A stretch of DNA of 64,000 nt from positions 62,001-126,000 of IMG/VR virus record IMGVR_UViG_3300025435_000010. One strand, 5' to 3'. Made by a program: the position numbers and the translations under genes. Of the stretch, positions 40,458 to 49,628 are shown one piece after another (the first letter of the stretch is position 1; each line of letters starts with the position of its first letter). Below the pieces are notes generated by a model. That model saw nothing but the letters and a program-made list of their open reading frames with translations. It was not told where the DNA came from and made no database searches. Origin of the DNA: a virus.

Positions 40458-41222
40458 ATGAGCACCAATGTAAGTGATATCCTTAAACAACTTGATACTT
40501 TAAATCAATCCACTGGGATTGATATCTTTATTCCATCTTTAAACCGTACAGTGAAGTTTAAGAATCTTAATCTTAAGCAGCAAAAGGATATTTTAAAGTC
40601 ATCTGTTGACGAGACTCTAACAAAGCTTACCTTTATTGTTAACTTTTATAGTATCATTCAAGAGAATATTCTTGATAAAACAATTGATGTCAATTCTCTC
40701 TATACGTTTGATCGTCCCTCTATCGCCCTAGCACTAAGGGCAAATGGTTTGAGTAGTGAATATGTATCCGATGAAAACGTCATTGATCTTAACGATCTTG
40801 TGACTAAGATCCCTACGATCCCTGTATCTCTCGATGCATTATCGAAAACAGTAGAGCTTCAGAACTTGAGCGTTGATCTTGAAGTACCTCATTTGAACGT
40901 TGATCGCGACGTTAGCCTTACAGCCGTTAACAAGCTAAAGAACGTCCAGGAAAGAGATATCAAGACGTTAGTTGGTGAGCTCTTTATTCATGAGATTATT
41001 AAATTCGTCAAGAATGTAACCTTTAAGGGAGCTGAAGATGATCAGACAATTTCGTTTAACGGTCTTAAGATTGAAGATAAGATTGCCATTATCGAAAAAT
41101 TCCCATCTAACCTCACTAGTAAGATTCTTGAGTTTATTAAAGAGTATAGGGATTTTGAAGTCAAATTCACTACAATTGGTGAATCTACTATTGAAATTGA
41201 TGGTAGCTTCTTTAGTGTATAA
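40458..41222 (+). CDS. gp26/gp51-like baseplate hub assembly protein, second copy
   Basis: A 254-aa protein with IDIFIPSLNRTVKFKNLNLKQQKDILKSS, a helical region and a C-terminal alpha-helical pair (GLKIEDKIAIIEKFPSNL). The first block is the one typical of the T4_baseplate family. With 39564-40439 it forms an adjacent pair upstream of the tape measure, comparable to gp26 and gp51 in T4. Which one corresponds to which is not decidable here. Confidence 0.6.
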   Translation: MSTNVSDILKQLDTLNQSTGIDIFIPSLNRTVKFKNLNLKQQKDILKSSVDETLTKLTFIVNFYSIIQENILDKTIDVNSLYTFDRPSIALALRANGLSSEYVSDENVIDLNDLVTKIPTIPVSLDALSKTVELQNLSVDLEVPHLNVDRDVSLTAVNKLKNVQERDIKTLVGELFIHEIIKFVKNVTFKGAEDDQTISFNGLKIEDKIAIIEKFPSNLTSKILEFIKEYRDFEVKFTTIGESTIEIDGSFFSV

Positions 41223-41253
41223 AGATCCTATAATCATCTAGGTTGTTTTATGA

Positions 41254-41259
41254 TAAATA
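41254..41259 (+). promoter_or_regulatory. Late box (TAAATA) for 41266 gene
   Basis: GATAAATA ending 6 nt before ATG 41266. Confidence 0.6.
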
Positions 41260-41265
41260 ATCTAG

Positions 41266-44200
41266 ATGGATGGCATAACGCTCGAACAGTTTGAAAGTGT
41301 CTTCGGCAGACTTGAAAGAGGTTTGCTCGATAGCAATGAAGGGTTTCAGAAAAAATTTGAAACTCAAACTACTACGTTAAACAAACTTCAAAATTTTCTT
41401 GGACAAAAGGTAGATAAAATCACCGAGTACCAAAAAACTGTTACTAGAAAAGTCGAGCTTTTAAACGAATATGCTAAGAAATTAGTAACTAATACAAAAC
41501 CAGTTGGAAAGGCACAAGCTACAACACCGACACCTAAACCTGACCCGACCAATAAAAAGGAAAAAGTAGATACTAAGGATGACAGTTTAGATAATATCAA
41601 ACTCATTACATCGAGTACTGGCATTTCTTCTAGTCTTAAAATTTTACCTGTACGTGTAGTTGAAGACGAAAAAAAGAAAAAGGATATTAATGTCTTTTTT
41701 CCACCCGAGACAAAGGTTTGGATAGAGAACCTACTTGGTGATACAATGAAGGATTTATTTGACGCTATAAAAGATAGCGAAAAAAATAAATCTAAAGATA
41801 ATAAGAAGGATGAAAAGAAAGGGGATAAGAAAGATTGGCTCGAGAAACTTTTAGGCGGATCAATGATTGCTGGTGCAATTGGCAAGCTTCTTGGCGCTTT
41901 ATTTTCACCGATCAAGCACTTATTATTAAAGCCAATTGAATTTATTGCGAAAAAAGTACTTGGATTAATTCCAAAAGTTTTAGGAGAAATAGCAGGTAAG
42001 CTTATTATGCCTCTTGTACGCGGTGTATTTGCAGCTCTTGGACCAATTTTATTGGGTATAGGTGGAGTAGCAGCAGGTGTAATGACATTAATTAGCGGAT
42101 TACAAGATTCAGGTCCTATGAAAGGGACTAAAAAATTACTCGGTAAAGGATTACTAGATATTGGTGCTAATATAATCAAAAAAGAATTCGGTAAGCTTAG
42201 TAAAATGGTCATGGTAACAGCTAAAGACTTATCTAAAGAAAGTAGAAAATTTGTATTTAAAGCCATGGGCGGTTTAAGAAGAGTTCTTAGATATATTAAA
42301 AATATACCAAGTAAGCTTTTTGGCGGTATTACTGACTTACTAAAAAATGTTTTTTCAGGCGGCGCTATTAAAGAGGTTGGTGAAGTTGCTGCCAAGGGAG
42401 CCGGTAAGGGCGGGTTTAAAGCTATACTCGGTAATATTGGTAAATTTTTTAGTGAAAAAGTTTTAAAGCGTTTACCATTTATTGGTACTCTTATAGGTCT
42501 AGGATTTGCCTTCACACGATTAATGAAAGGAGATGTGGTAGGTGCCTTACTCGATGTAGCTTCAGCTCTCGCAGCATCAGTACCTGTTGTTGGTACAGCA
42601 CTCTCTATTGCTATTGATGTATTCAGCGCTGTTAGGGATGTTAAAACCGGAGGATCTGAAAAAGCAGGCAAAGCAAATATGGGTTGGATCGAAGGTGCTA
42701 AAAAATGGATTAGTGAGCGTATAAAATATGTACCAATTATCGGACCACTCATTGACATGGTTAAAGCCTTAGGCCAAGGTAAATATCTTGATGCCCTCGG
42801 CTATCTTGGTAAATCAATACCTCTCGTAGGTACTATTGTTGATTTATTTGAACATCCAAAAGAAGTTGCTAAAGCGACAAAGACAGGTATTAACTGGATT
42901 GGTAGTTTAACAAAATGGCTTTATAGTAAGATAAAATACGTACCAATTATAGGTCCATTAGTTGGAGCTGTTGAGGCAATGACCGAAGGTAATTGGAGAG
43001 ATGCGTTTAAGCTATTAACCAAAGCAGCGCTTCCTGAATTAGGGGTAATAATGGATTTACTTGAAAATAAACAAGCTATTGGTAAAACAGTAAAGAGCAC
43101 TATTGATGTTATAGGAGGTATTTCAACATGGCTCTTTGATAGATTCAAATATGTACCTGTATTTGGACCATTAATGGGCATGGTCGAGTCTATTACAAAA
43201 GGAGAATGGTTGGATGCGTTAGGATATCTTGCTAAAGCTGCTATTCCACCTCTAGGTATTCTTATTGATATACTCGACAACAAAGAAGCTATTGGTAATG
43301 CAATAACAAGTACAGTTGATGTAATTGGACAAATGTCATCTTGGCTTTATAGTAAAGCAAAAGAACTACCTGTTATTGGCGGTCTTATTAAAGCCGGTGA
43401 AGCAATAGGATCCGGTAAATGGGGCGATGTTCTCGGTTACCTTGGCGAAGCTATTGAACCACTACAATATATTGGCGGTTTAATTGCTAATACCGTTAAG
43501 CCTATAGCAATTGATGCTACAGGTGGTGTAACGGACTTCTTTAAAGATTTAAGTAATCAGCTTTTAAGAGCTGTACTTGATATGGTACCGGATATCAAGA
43601 TCGGTACTTGGAGTTTAAAAAAATCTGTAGCGAGTATACTTGGCATATCTGAGACAGGATCAACGAGTACACCACCGCCTATTAACTTACCGCCTCAGGC
43701 TGCTGCTACTGTGCAGATGCCACCTGCAGCTACAGCGCAAACACCACCTATAACGAATAATACAGCTCAAGTAATTAATCAGCCTGTAGATACATTTACT
43801 AGAATGCAGGAAGATGCTAATAAGGATCTTGATACACCAGATGATGTCAAGTATAAGAGGGAGTTAATGAAGATTAAAATAAAGCAAGCTCAACTTGACA
43901 AATATAAATCAAAGCATTCCGACGCTGATGAAGATATGCTTGATAGAATTCAAGCACAAATTGATGCGAGAAAAGAAAATCTCAGTCGTTGGAGTAAAAA
44001 TAAGCATTTAGATAACACTGATACAGGTGCAGATGTAGACACAGCTGATAATGACAATGATCAAACAACAAAATCTAATGTACAAGCAGTAGATAATAAA
44101 CAGCTACCTAATATACAGCCCACTGAAGCACCAGCTACACCGAAGCAGACAGAGCAAGAAGATAATAGTGGTGATAATACAGATGAAATGTCCGATTCTC

Positions 44201-44397
44201 TTAAGGAGCATTCAAATTTATTAAAAGGTTTAATTGAGTATAATAAACAAACTGCTGCCAATACAAAAGCTCTTATTGCTGCAATTATAAAAAACCAAGG
44301 CAGTCAAACTAATATGGTAAACAATATCAGTAGCCCGACAACGTTTGTTACTGGGCCTGCTTCTAATTCTAGCTTTAGACAGGCTGCGTTCCAGTAA
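41266..44397 (+). CDS. Tape-measure-like tail protein (gp29 position, 1043 aa)
   Basis: Residues 1-75 are coiled coil. A Lys/Asp-rich linker with a very charged stretch (about 170-190) follows, then a hydrophobic, Gly-rich region (about 195-280) with membrane-like segments (MPLVRGVFAALGPILLGIGG). Residues about 400-744 contain five imperfect repeats. The C-terminal part is Pro/Gln-rich followed by a coiled coil (SLKEHSNLLKGLIEYNKQTA). This layout, and its place after gp26/gp51-like genes and before a gp48-like gene, fits the tape measure that sets tube length. T4 gp29 is 590 aa, so the tail may be longer, or the protein has extra roles such as membrane insertion. Confidence 0.65.
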   Translation: MDGITLEQFESVFGRLERGLLDSNEGFQKKFETQTTTLNKLQNFLGQKVDKITEYQKTVTRKVELLNEYAKKLVTNTKPVGKAQATTPTPKPDPTNKKEKVDTKDDSLDNIKLITSSTGISSSLKILPVRVVEDEKKKKDINVFFPPETKVWIENLLGDTMKDLFDAIKDSEKNKSKDNKKDEKKGDKKDWLEKLLGGSMIAGAIGKLLGALFSPIKHLLLKPIEFIAKKVLGLIPKVLGEIAGKLIMPLVRGVFAALGPILLGIGGVAAGVMTLISGLQDSGPMKGTKKLLGKGLLDIGANIIKKEFGKLSKMVMVTAKDLSKESRKFVFKAMGGLRRVLRYIKNIPSKLFGGITDLLKNVFSGGAIKEVGEVAAKGAGKGGFKAILGNIGKFFSEKVLKRLPFIGTLIGLGFAFTRLMKGDVVGALLDVASALAASVPVVGTALSIAIDVFSAVRDVKTGGSEKAGKANMGWIEGAKKWISERIKYVPIIGPLIDMVKALGQGKYLDALGYLGKSIPLVGTIVDLFEHPKEVAKATKTGINWIGSLTKWLYSKIKYVPIIGPLVGAVEAMTEGNWRDAFKLLTKAALPELGVIMDLLENKQAIGKTVKSTIDVIGGISTWLFDRFKYVPVFGPLMGMVESITKGEWLDALGYLAKAAIPPLGILIDILDNKEAIGNAITSTVDVIGQMSSWLYSKAKELPVIGGLIKAGEAIGSGKWGDVLGYLGEAIEPLQYIGGLIANTVKPIAIDATGGVTDFFKDLSNQLLRAVLDMVPDIKIGTWSLKKSVASILGISETGSTSTPPPINLPPQAAATVQMPPAATAQTPPITNNTAQVINQPVDTFTRMQEDANKDLDTPDDVKYKRELMKIKIKQAQLDKYKSKHSDADEDMLDRIQAQIDARKENLSRWSKNKHLDNTDTGADVDTADNDNDQTTKSNVQAVDNKQLPNIQPTEAPATPKQTEQEDNSGDNTDEMSDSLKEHSNLLKGLIEYNKQTAANTKALIAAIIKNQGSQTNMVNNISSPTTFVTGPASNSSFRQAAFQ
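42463..43497 (+). repeat. Five imperfect ~71-aa repeats in the tape-measure-like gene
   Basis: Repeat cores at residues about 401, 486, 556, 627 and 698 share the pattern KYVPIIGPL, then G-K/E-x-DALGYL and PxLGxxxDLL, followed by a spacer ending in a Trp-containing helix. The last four are spaced 70-71 residues apart. They are diverged at DNA level, so they are old. Confidence 0.85.
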
Positions 44398-44404
44398 AGG
44401 TAAT

Positions 44405-44410
44405 TAAATA
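44405..44410 (+). promoter_or_regulatory. Late box (TAAATA) for 44416 gene
   Basis: TTAAATA, 5 nt before ATG 44416. Confidence 0.6.
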
Positions 44411-44415
44411 TCTAT

Positions 44416-45807
44416 ATGCCTGGTTTTTTATGGACATTTGCAAATAATAATACCGGTACAACTAGTACTGTTTCAAATTCTATTGCTCTACCTACAATAC
44501 AACCAGCAGGTAGTACGGGTAGTGGTTATAATGCATCAACTACTACATCACAGGTTAATGTAGTACGTGATTATTATTGGACATACTCGCCTGTTGGAGA
44601 TACAGCACGAGCTGAAGTACCGAGAATAATTTTAACTGAACGTAAGTTAAGAACAAATGCTTTAATTAGTCAATTAAAATACTCACTCGGACAAACTACA
44701 AATGGTTATCAGCAAACTGTACAAAACCTACAACAGTTCGGACAATCAACTGGTGCAACAGCAGCCATTCAGGGTGCTAATTGTAGTATAACTCAATTTA
44801 TTTCTAATTTATCTAATACAGCAGTCGGTCAAGCTTTTGGACAGGCTGGGTCTGTGATTAGTGGCGGTGTTAGAGATGCTACCAACGCTGTTGAGAGTTA
44901 TGCTGCTAATTCAGATTCCGTCCAACAGCTTGCTGCTGTAGGGAGCAAAGCCGCAACACAAGTGGTGAACGCAGTTGGCACTGCTCTTGCTGATGATAAT
45001 AATTCTACAGTAAACAATAGCCCATGGCTTGCACCTTATAGAAACTTATATCTTACCGATCCTACCGGCTGGGTATATGTGCTACCGTATTTCAATAATA
45101 ACTCTGCCAGTCAGCAAAATAACTTCGCAGACGACGGTAAGACCGGTGTATTATCTGATGCTGCTTTAGGTATTGGGGCAAAAGCTGTAAATGAAGCAGC
45201 AGGATTTTTTGCCTCCCTTAATAGTCCAACACAAATTACATATATAGAAAAAGCTAAGTTCTATAATTATCCAACAGAAGGTGAATCTATTACAGTAGAT
45301 TTCCCTCTCATTAATACAGGTAATGTTACGTATGATGATGTTGTAAAAAATTGGCAATTCTTATTTTTATTACTCTATCAAAACAGACCCGGTAAAACAG
45401 GTAATAATGTTGTTGATCAACCTGTAATCTATCAAGTCGAAGTACCAGGTACTAAATTTTTTCCATTCTGTTGTATGGAATCAATTAACATTGAATTCAT
45501 GGGATCTAGACGTGAGTTAGTTATAAGCGTACCAACGAGTACTTCTCTTGCTTCAAATGTTTTCGGTGATACGCAATCGGTAAATAATTCTTCTGGAGCT
45601 ACAAATATATTAGCGGTAATCCCTGACGCTTATAAGGTAACAATAACGTTAAAGAGTATGATAGCAAACTCTAAAAACTTTATGCAACATATGATTACAA
45701 ATAATAACATTGTTCAAACAAGCACAGCATCAGCATATTCCAATATAGCTAGTACCATTAACGCATTAGCAAATAATATTGAAACCGGGCTTGTCAATCT
45801 CATTTAG
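44416..45807 (+). CDS. gp48-like baseplate tube-cap protein
   Basis: A 463-aa protein. The C-terminal third has the tube-like strand pattern (ITYIEKAKFYNYPTEGESITVDFPL, WQFLFLLLYQNRPG, YQVEVPGTKFFPFCCMESINIEFMG, DAYKVTITLKSMIANSKNFM). The Ala/Gln-rich middle is low in motifs. It follows the tape measure as gp48 does in T4 (29-48-54). T4 gp48 is 364 aa. The role is inferred from position and fold outline. Confidence 0.55.
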   Translation: MPGFLWTFANNNTGTTSTVSNSIALPTIQPAGSTGSGYNASTTTSQVNVVRDYYWTYSPVGDTARAEVPRIILTERKLRTNALISQLKYSLGQTTNGYQQTVQNLQQFGQSTGATAAIQGANCSITQFISNLSNTAVGQAFGQAGSVISGGVRDATNAVESYAANSDSVQQLAAVGSKAATQVVNAVGTALADDNNSTVNNSPWLAPYRNLYLTDPTGWVYVLPYFNNNSASQQNNFADDGKTGVLSDAALGIGAKAVNEAAGFFASLNSPTQITYIEKAKFYNYPTEGESITVDFPLINTGNVTYDDVVKNWQFLFLLLYQNRPGKTGNNVVDQPVIYQVEVPGTKFFPFCCMESINIEFMGSRRELVISVPTSTSLASNVFGDTQSVNNSSGATNILAVIPDAYKVTITLKSMIANSKNFMQHMITNNNIVQTSTASAYSNIASTINALANNIETGLVNLI

Positions 45808-45841
45808 CAGTAAAACAAGTTTTAAAAGCGTGATATTGCGC

Positions 45842-45847
45842 TAAATA
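45842..45847 (+). promoter_or_regulatory. Late box (TAAATA) for 45853 gene
   Basis: CTAAATA, 5 nt before ATG 45853. Confidence 0.6.
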
Positions 45848-45852
45848 TCTAC

Positions 45853-46215
45853 ATGGACGGTCAATATCAAAATACAATAAACGCTCTACCTAATTTAGGT
45901 ATCTACCGTTATGAAAATATTCTCAAATTATATCAGACGAATGATAATCAGTATTTTTATAATTTGATTCAGTCTATATTTTTACCTGATAAATTAGATG
46001 AACGTGCTCTCACGTATATGAATATACAAGAGTCCCAGCCCTGGACATTAATAAGTTTTAAAGCCTATCAAACAATAGAGCTCTGGTGGTTGATTCTTCT
46101 AACAAATAAACTCTATAATCCCTTCAAATTACCTGCAGCAGGATCGACGATCAAACTTATTAGGCCAAATTACGTACCAGGTATTTTGAAAGATATTAAT
46201 TCAGCATTACAATAA
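45853..46215 (+). CDS. 53: gp53-like baseplate wedge protein (LysM-like)
   Basis: A 120-aa protein with QPWTLISFKAYQTIELWWLILLTNKLYNPFKLPAAGSTIKL, the LysM-like block found in gp53 and related wedge proteins of contractile tails. The N-terminal half (LGIYRYENILKLYQTND, DERALTYMNI) is short; T4 gp53 is 196 aa. gp53 joins wedges to the hub. The stop overlaps the next ATG by one base (TAATG). Confidence 0.78.
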   Translation: MDGQYQNTINALPNLGIYRYENILKLYQTNDNQYFYNLIQSIFLPDKLDERALTYMNIQESQPWTLISFKAYQTIELWWLILLTNKLYNPFKLPAAGSTIKLIRPNYVPGILKDINSALQ

Positions 46216-47948
46216 TGAGCACATCACCCGGAACAACTATACCCTCAGAATATAATCATAAGATTAATAATAATGATTATATCTTCAAGGTTACGTTAGT
46301 TAACGCAGCAGGTGATTATAGTACCGCTCAAGACATCAAGCCTCCCAATATTCAGGATTTTGTAATTGACGATACAATTAATTCGTTTTATCAAACAGGT
46401 TATATTATTATTAATAATGCCCGTGATAAAATAGAACGAGATACACCTGCCGGAAGCTCGACAAAGGATCCAGCTTACTATAATAATTCTGGTAATTCAG
46501 CAGATACGTCAACTGCAGGATTTGTATTTCGTGGTGAAGCACGTGACATTCTTCGTGTAGAGATAATGCCTCATTTAGACGGTACAGCCGTTAGTAATTT
46601 GGGATCTGATGACGCGCAAAAGTTTTTTAAGATAGATTATGATTTTGTAATTTATGATTCCGAGGAAATACCTAGCGATGACCCTGATCAAAAATTTAAA
46701 AAATTATATTTTTGGGATATAACATATCAGCTTTTATTAGAAAAAAACGTTCAATTCTCCACAGCTACTATAGCTCAATCTGCAGCAGCTTCATTAACAA
46801 CGCAAGCAACAAATGGAGTTCAACCTGCATCTCTTCCTAGTAATGCAGATGATAGTGATCGAGCTATTTCAACAGGCTTAGCGCTACGTGAATTTTTAAA
46901 GGCAGCTTTTCCGCCTAATGAACAATACCCTATCACATTTTCACAAAACATACCCGGTACTCAGAATACAGCAGGATTATCTCAAGGTGAAGTTGATCAG
47001 CAAAATATTGATTGGGATCTTGGTGGTACAAATATATTCTTCACAACACCCGCTAGCTATAAAGGAATAGACAGTCTTTATTATATATTATCAAGACATG
47101 TGTCAAATCCTCAAAGTAATTATGATCAATGTTTTTTACAGTTAGAGAGGTATCCAAGACAATTTACATTTAAAAGTTTGAAACAGTATTTTGATCAGGC
47201 ACTTGGTACTAATAAGGATTCACCAGGCAGTCTATATCTTGAAACATTAAAGATTGGCGGTAATACGCAGCAGGATGGAAGAGATGCTTCAGGTACATAT
47301 TTTACACCAACTAACGGCTTGTATTTTGAGCGTATTGGTACGATAAAAAGTTTTGCTTTTGATAGTCTACCCGGTCTTCACTCCCAACGTAAGTTAGTGC
47401 CAACGTTTGTACATAGTTACGATTATGAAAATAAACAATTCTCTATAGACATTCAGCGTAACGGTATTGAACAAATGATGAAAACATATCAAGAGAATTA
47501 TGTTAATAATATGCTTAGTTCAACAAAGGATCCTGCGTTTCCAAGTTTTGCTCCAGGTCAATTAAGATATTTAAATAAAAACGTTAATAACGTGTTTTCA
47601 GTAACAAATCAAGACGCTAATCAAAGACTTGCCTGGGGTAGAAATAAATTCTTATACGCGAGTATATTTGCAAATAACGTAATATCTTTTCGCTTACCAG
47701 GATCAACTCACCGCCAGCCAGGCTACTTTATAGGTATAGATCGCGATAACTCTATACCTGACAGTAAGTTTGATAATAAATTATTAGGTGTATATCTCAT
47801 TGTACAGGTATCCCATAATTTTACCGGTAATGAATACTACAATAATTTATATTGTATTAAGACATATAATTATCAGCAGCTTGATAACACATACACAAAT
47901 GAAGATGCTGATGGTAATCTAGTCGGGCTTGTATCAAAAGGACAATAA
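46215..47948 (+). CDS. gp27-like baseplate hub protein
   Basis: A 577-aa protein. The N-terminal half has hub-like beta domains (YIFKVTLVNAAGDYS, FVIDDTINSFYQTGYIIINN, DILRVEIMPHLDG, FKIDYDFVIYD, LYFWDITYQLLLEK). The middle has KGIDSLYYILSRHVSNP, and the C-terminal part has KSFAFDSLPGLHSQRKLVPTFVHSYDYENKQFSI and SFRLPGSTHRQPGYFIGID. This outline fits the central hub that plugs the tube (T4 gp27, 391 aa), with extra length. It is downstream of gp53 and 3 nt upstream of a protein with a chitosanase-like domain. Confidence 0.6.
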   Translation: MSTSPGTTIPSEYNHKINNNDYIFKVTLVNAAGDYSTAQDIKPPNIQDFVIDDTINSFYQTGYIIINNARDKIERDTPAGSSTKDPAYYNNSGNSADTSTAGFVFRGEARDILRVEIMPHLDGTAVSNLGSDDAQKFFKIDYDFVIYDSEEIPSDDPDQKFKKLYFWDITYQLLLEKNVQFSTATIAQSAAASLTTQATNGVQPASLPSNADDSDRAISTGLALREFLKAAFPPNEQYPITFSQNIPGTQNTAGLSQGEVDQQNIDWDLGGTNIFFTTPASYKGIDSLYYILSRHVSNPQSNYDQCFLQLERYPRQFTFKSLKQYFDQALGTNKDSPGSLYLETLKIGGNTQQDGRDASGTYFTPTNGLYFERIGTIKSFAFDSLPGLHSQRKLVPTFVHSYDYENKQFSIDIQRNGIEQMMKTYQENYVNNMLSSTKDPAFPSFAPGQLRYLNKNVNNVFSVTNQDANQRLAWGRNKFLYASIFANNVISFRLPGSTHRQPGYFIGIDRDNSIPDSKFDNKLLGVYLIVQVSHNFTGNEYYNNLYCIKTYNYQQLDNTYTNEDADGNLVGLVSKGQ

Positions 47949-47951
47949 CAT

Positions 47952-49625
47952 ATGAGTATAACAACGAGCACATATACTGTTAGAAAGCCGAACACAAACA
48001 CTATCACCATAGCTCCGGAGATAGCAGATATCGACTTAGCTGATACATATGAAATGCTTGTGAGCTCGACAAATACGTCTTTAAGCTCTGTATTAACACC
48101 AGATGTAATGCCTCCAACGGAGTTACAGGCAACTATGGATTATAGAAACGCCTTTAAGCAAGGTGACACCATAACTGCAGTTAATCAATTTTTTAATCAA
48201 TTAACAACAAATTATTTTAGACAGACAGACTTCTCTCTTGATGCGGTACTCTTTTGGTATCAAAGATTCAAATACAGTAATAAGGAAATAACATCATATA
48301 AATCACAAGCTAGTTTTTATAATCAAAATATTCTCAGCAATCAACTACCCGGAGCTGCATTATTCGCACAAAATGCTGTAACAGATGCTAATGCCACAAC
48401 AGATTATTTTGATGTTGTAAGTGACAGTATCGGTATTGTTGCCAATTCTAAATATATACAGCTTGATTCAACATTACCACTTTTTGATGTAGATCAAACA
48501 TATTACGGTGTACCGGTCCCGTTTTCAGCTTCAACAGATAGTAAAATAAGCGCAGCAACAAGAAACGTCATGTACAATTTAAGTAAAAAAACAACATCCT
48601 TAATGAGACGTAATTTACTTAATATCGGTTATTCAAATACTATCTTACAGCAAAATATGGCTGCTGACGCTACTACGTCTCACGGCTTGAATCTTATCAA
48701 CGATTTACCTACATTTGTCAATATTAATAAGGCTCTCGATACATTTAAAACTGCATTAGGTGCTATATATTCGCAAGCTAAAGCATTTAGCTTTGTACAA
48801 TATCTCAATAATATTGCCAACACCACGTCATTAAATTTACGCGATATATTTCCTGTTTCACCTTCTGATCTCGACTTTACAGTTATAACAACGCAAGAGA
48901 GTGCACAAGCATCGCAAGCCATAGCACAACAAGAACAAGCAGATGCAGCGGCAAATGCTGCTCTTGCCCAACAACAACAAACCTTTGCTATAGCTAGTGG
49001 AATAACAGGCGGTAGTATACAACCAATCGGTGTACAAAATTCCGGTAATGCAGCGGTTGCTACAGCCTCTACTGCGCCCGGTGCAGGAAATAGCACTGTT
49101 GTTAATGGTAAAATACAGACAGATGGAAGTGGATACGGTCAGCCCGATCCTGCTCTACTCGGACAGGGCGTTGCCTATGATCCGGCATCAGCAAGAAATG
49201 ACGGTGACGGTAGCGGTGGTAATGTATTTAACGATCAATACTATCAAAGCGATACTTCAGGGCATCAAGACGGCGGACGAGCAGCTAATGCTTCTGTTGA
49301 TCAGTATGTTGTTGTATCACCTGAGGTAAGAGCTGCTAATAATATTCAAATTGGTGATTGGGCGCAAGTAACAAATCCAGACACAGGAGCTACAACCTAC
49401 GCACGCGTTATGGATGTCGGACCACATAATGCACCTCCTGGAGAATGCTCAACAGCAACTTTACAATCTGTAGGTGTAGGTATCACATCTAATGGTAATA
49501 CAGTAGGTAATCCAAAGGTGCAAGTTACATATTTCCCGGGATCAAAGAATATAGCAGGATCTCAAAGCACGAAGAATACAGCAAATATCGCTTCAGCTAG
49601 TACACCAACACCCGGAAAGATATAG
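47952..49625 (+). CDS. Tail hub-associated protein with C-terminal chitosanase (GH75)-like / double-psi barrel domain
   Basis: A 557-aa protein. Residues about 1-310 are helical. An Ala/Gln-rich coiled coil (about 315-345) leads to a C-terminal domain (about 400-535) with DGDGSGGNVF, YYQSDTSG, SVDQYVVVSPEVR, IQIGDWAQVTN, TYARVMDVGPHNAPPGECSTATLQSVGV. The DxDG, QxDTS and DVGP...GE blocks resemble the GH75 chitosanase fold. T4 uses gp5 lysozyme at this point; this could be the cell-wall-degrading part of the tail tip. The match is by eye and remote, and enzymatic activity is not established. Confidence 0.5.
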   Translation: MSITTSTYTVRKPNTNTITIAPEIADIDLADTYEMLVSSTNTSLSSVLTPDVMPPTELQATMDYRNAFKQGDTITAVNQFFNQLTTNYFRQTDFSLDAVLFWYQRFKYSNKEITSYKSQASFYNQNILSNQLPGAALFAQNAVTDANATTDYFDVVSDSIGIVANSKYIQLDSTLPLFDVDQTYYGVPVPFSASTDSKISAATRNVMYNLSKKTTSLMRRNLLNIGYSNTILQQNMAADATTSHGLNLINDLPTFVNINKALDTFKTALGAIYSQAKAFSFVQYLNNIANTTSLNLRDIFPVSPSDLDFTVITTQESAQASQAIAQQEQADAAANAALAQQQQTFAIASGITGGSIQPIGVQNSGNAAVATASTAPGAGNSTVVNGKIQTDGSGYGQPDPALLGQGVAYDPASARNDGDGSGGNVFNDQYYQSDTSGHQDGGRAANASVDQYVVVSPEVRAANNIQIGDWAQVTNPDTGATTYARVMDVGPHNAPPGECSTATLQSVGVGITSNGNTVGNPKVQVTYFPGSKNIAGSQSTKNTANIASASTPTPGKI

Positions 49626-49628
49626 TCT

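Noticed and set aside
41388-42758. 456-codon open frame antisense to the tape-measure-like gene
   Set aside because: It mirrors the low-complexity, repeat-rich coding sequence on the other strand, has no promoter box or recognisable motif, and is Pro/Ser/Leu-rich as expected for an antisense shadow.
48680-49096. 138-codon minus-strand frame with many cysteines
   Set aside because: Antisense to the Gln/Ala-rich coiled coil of the 47952 gene; cysteine richness follows from GCA repeats.
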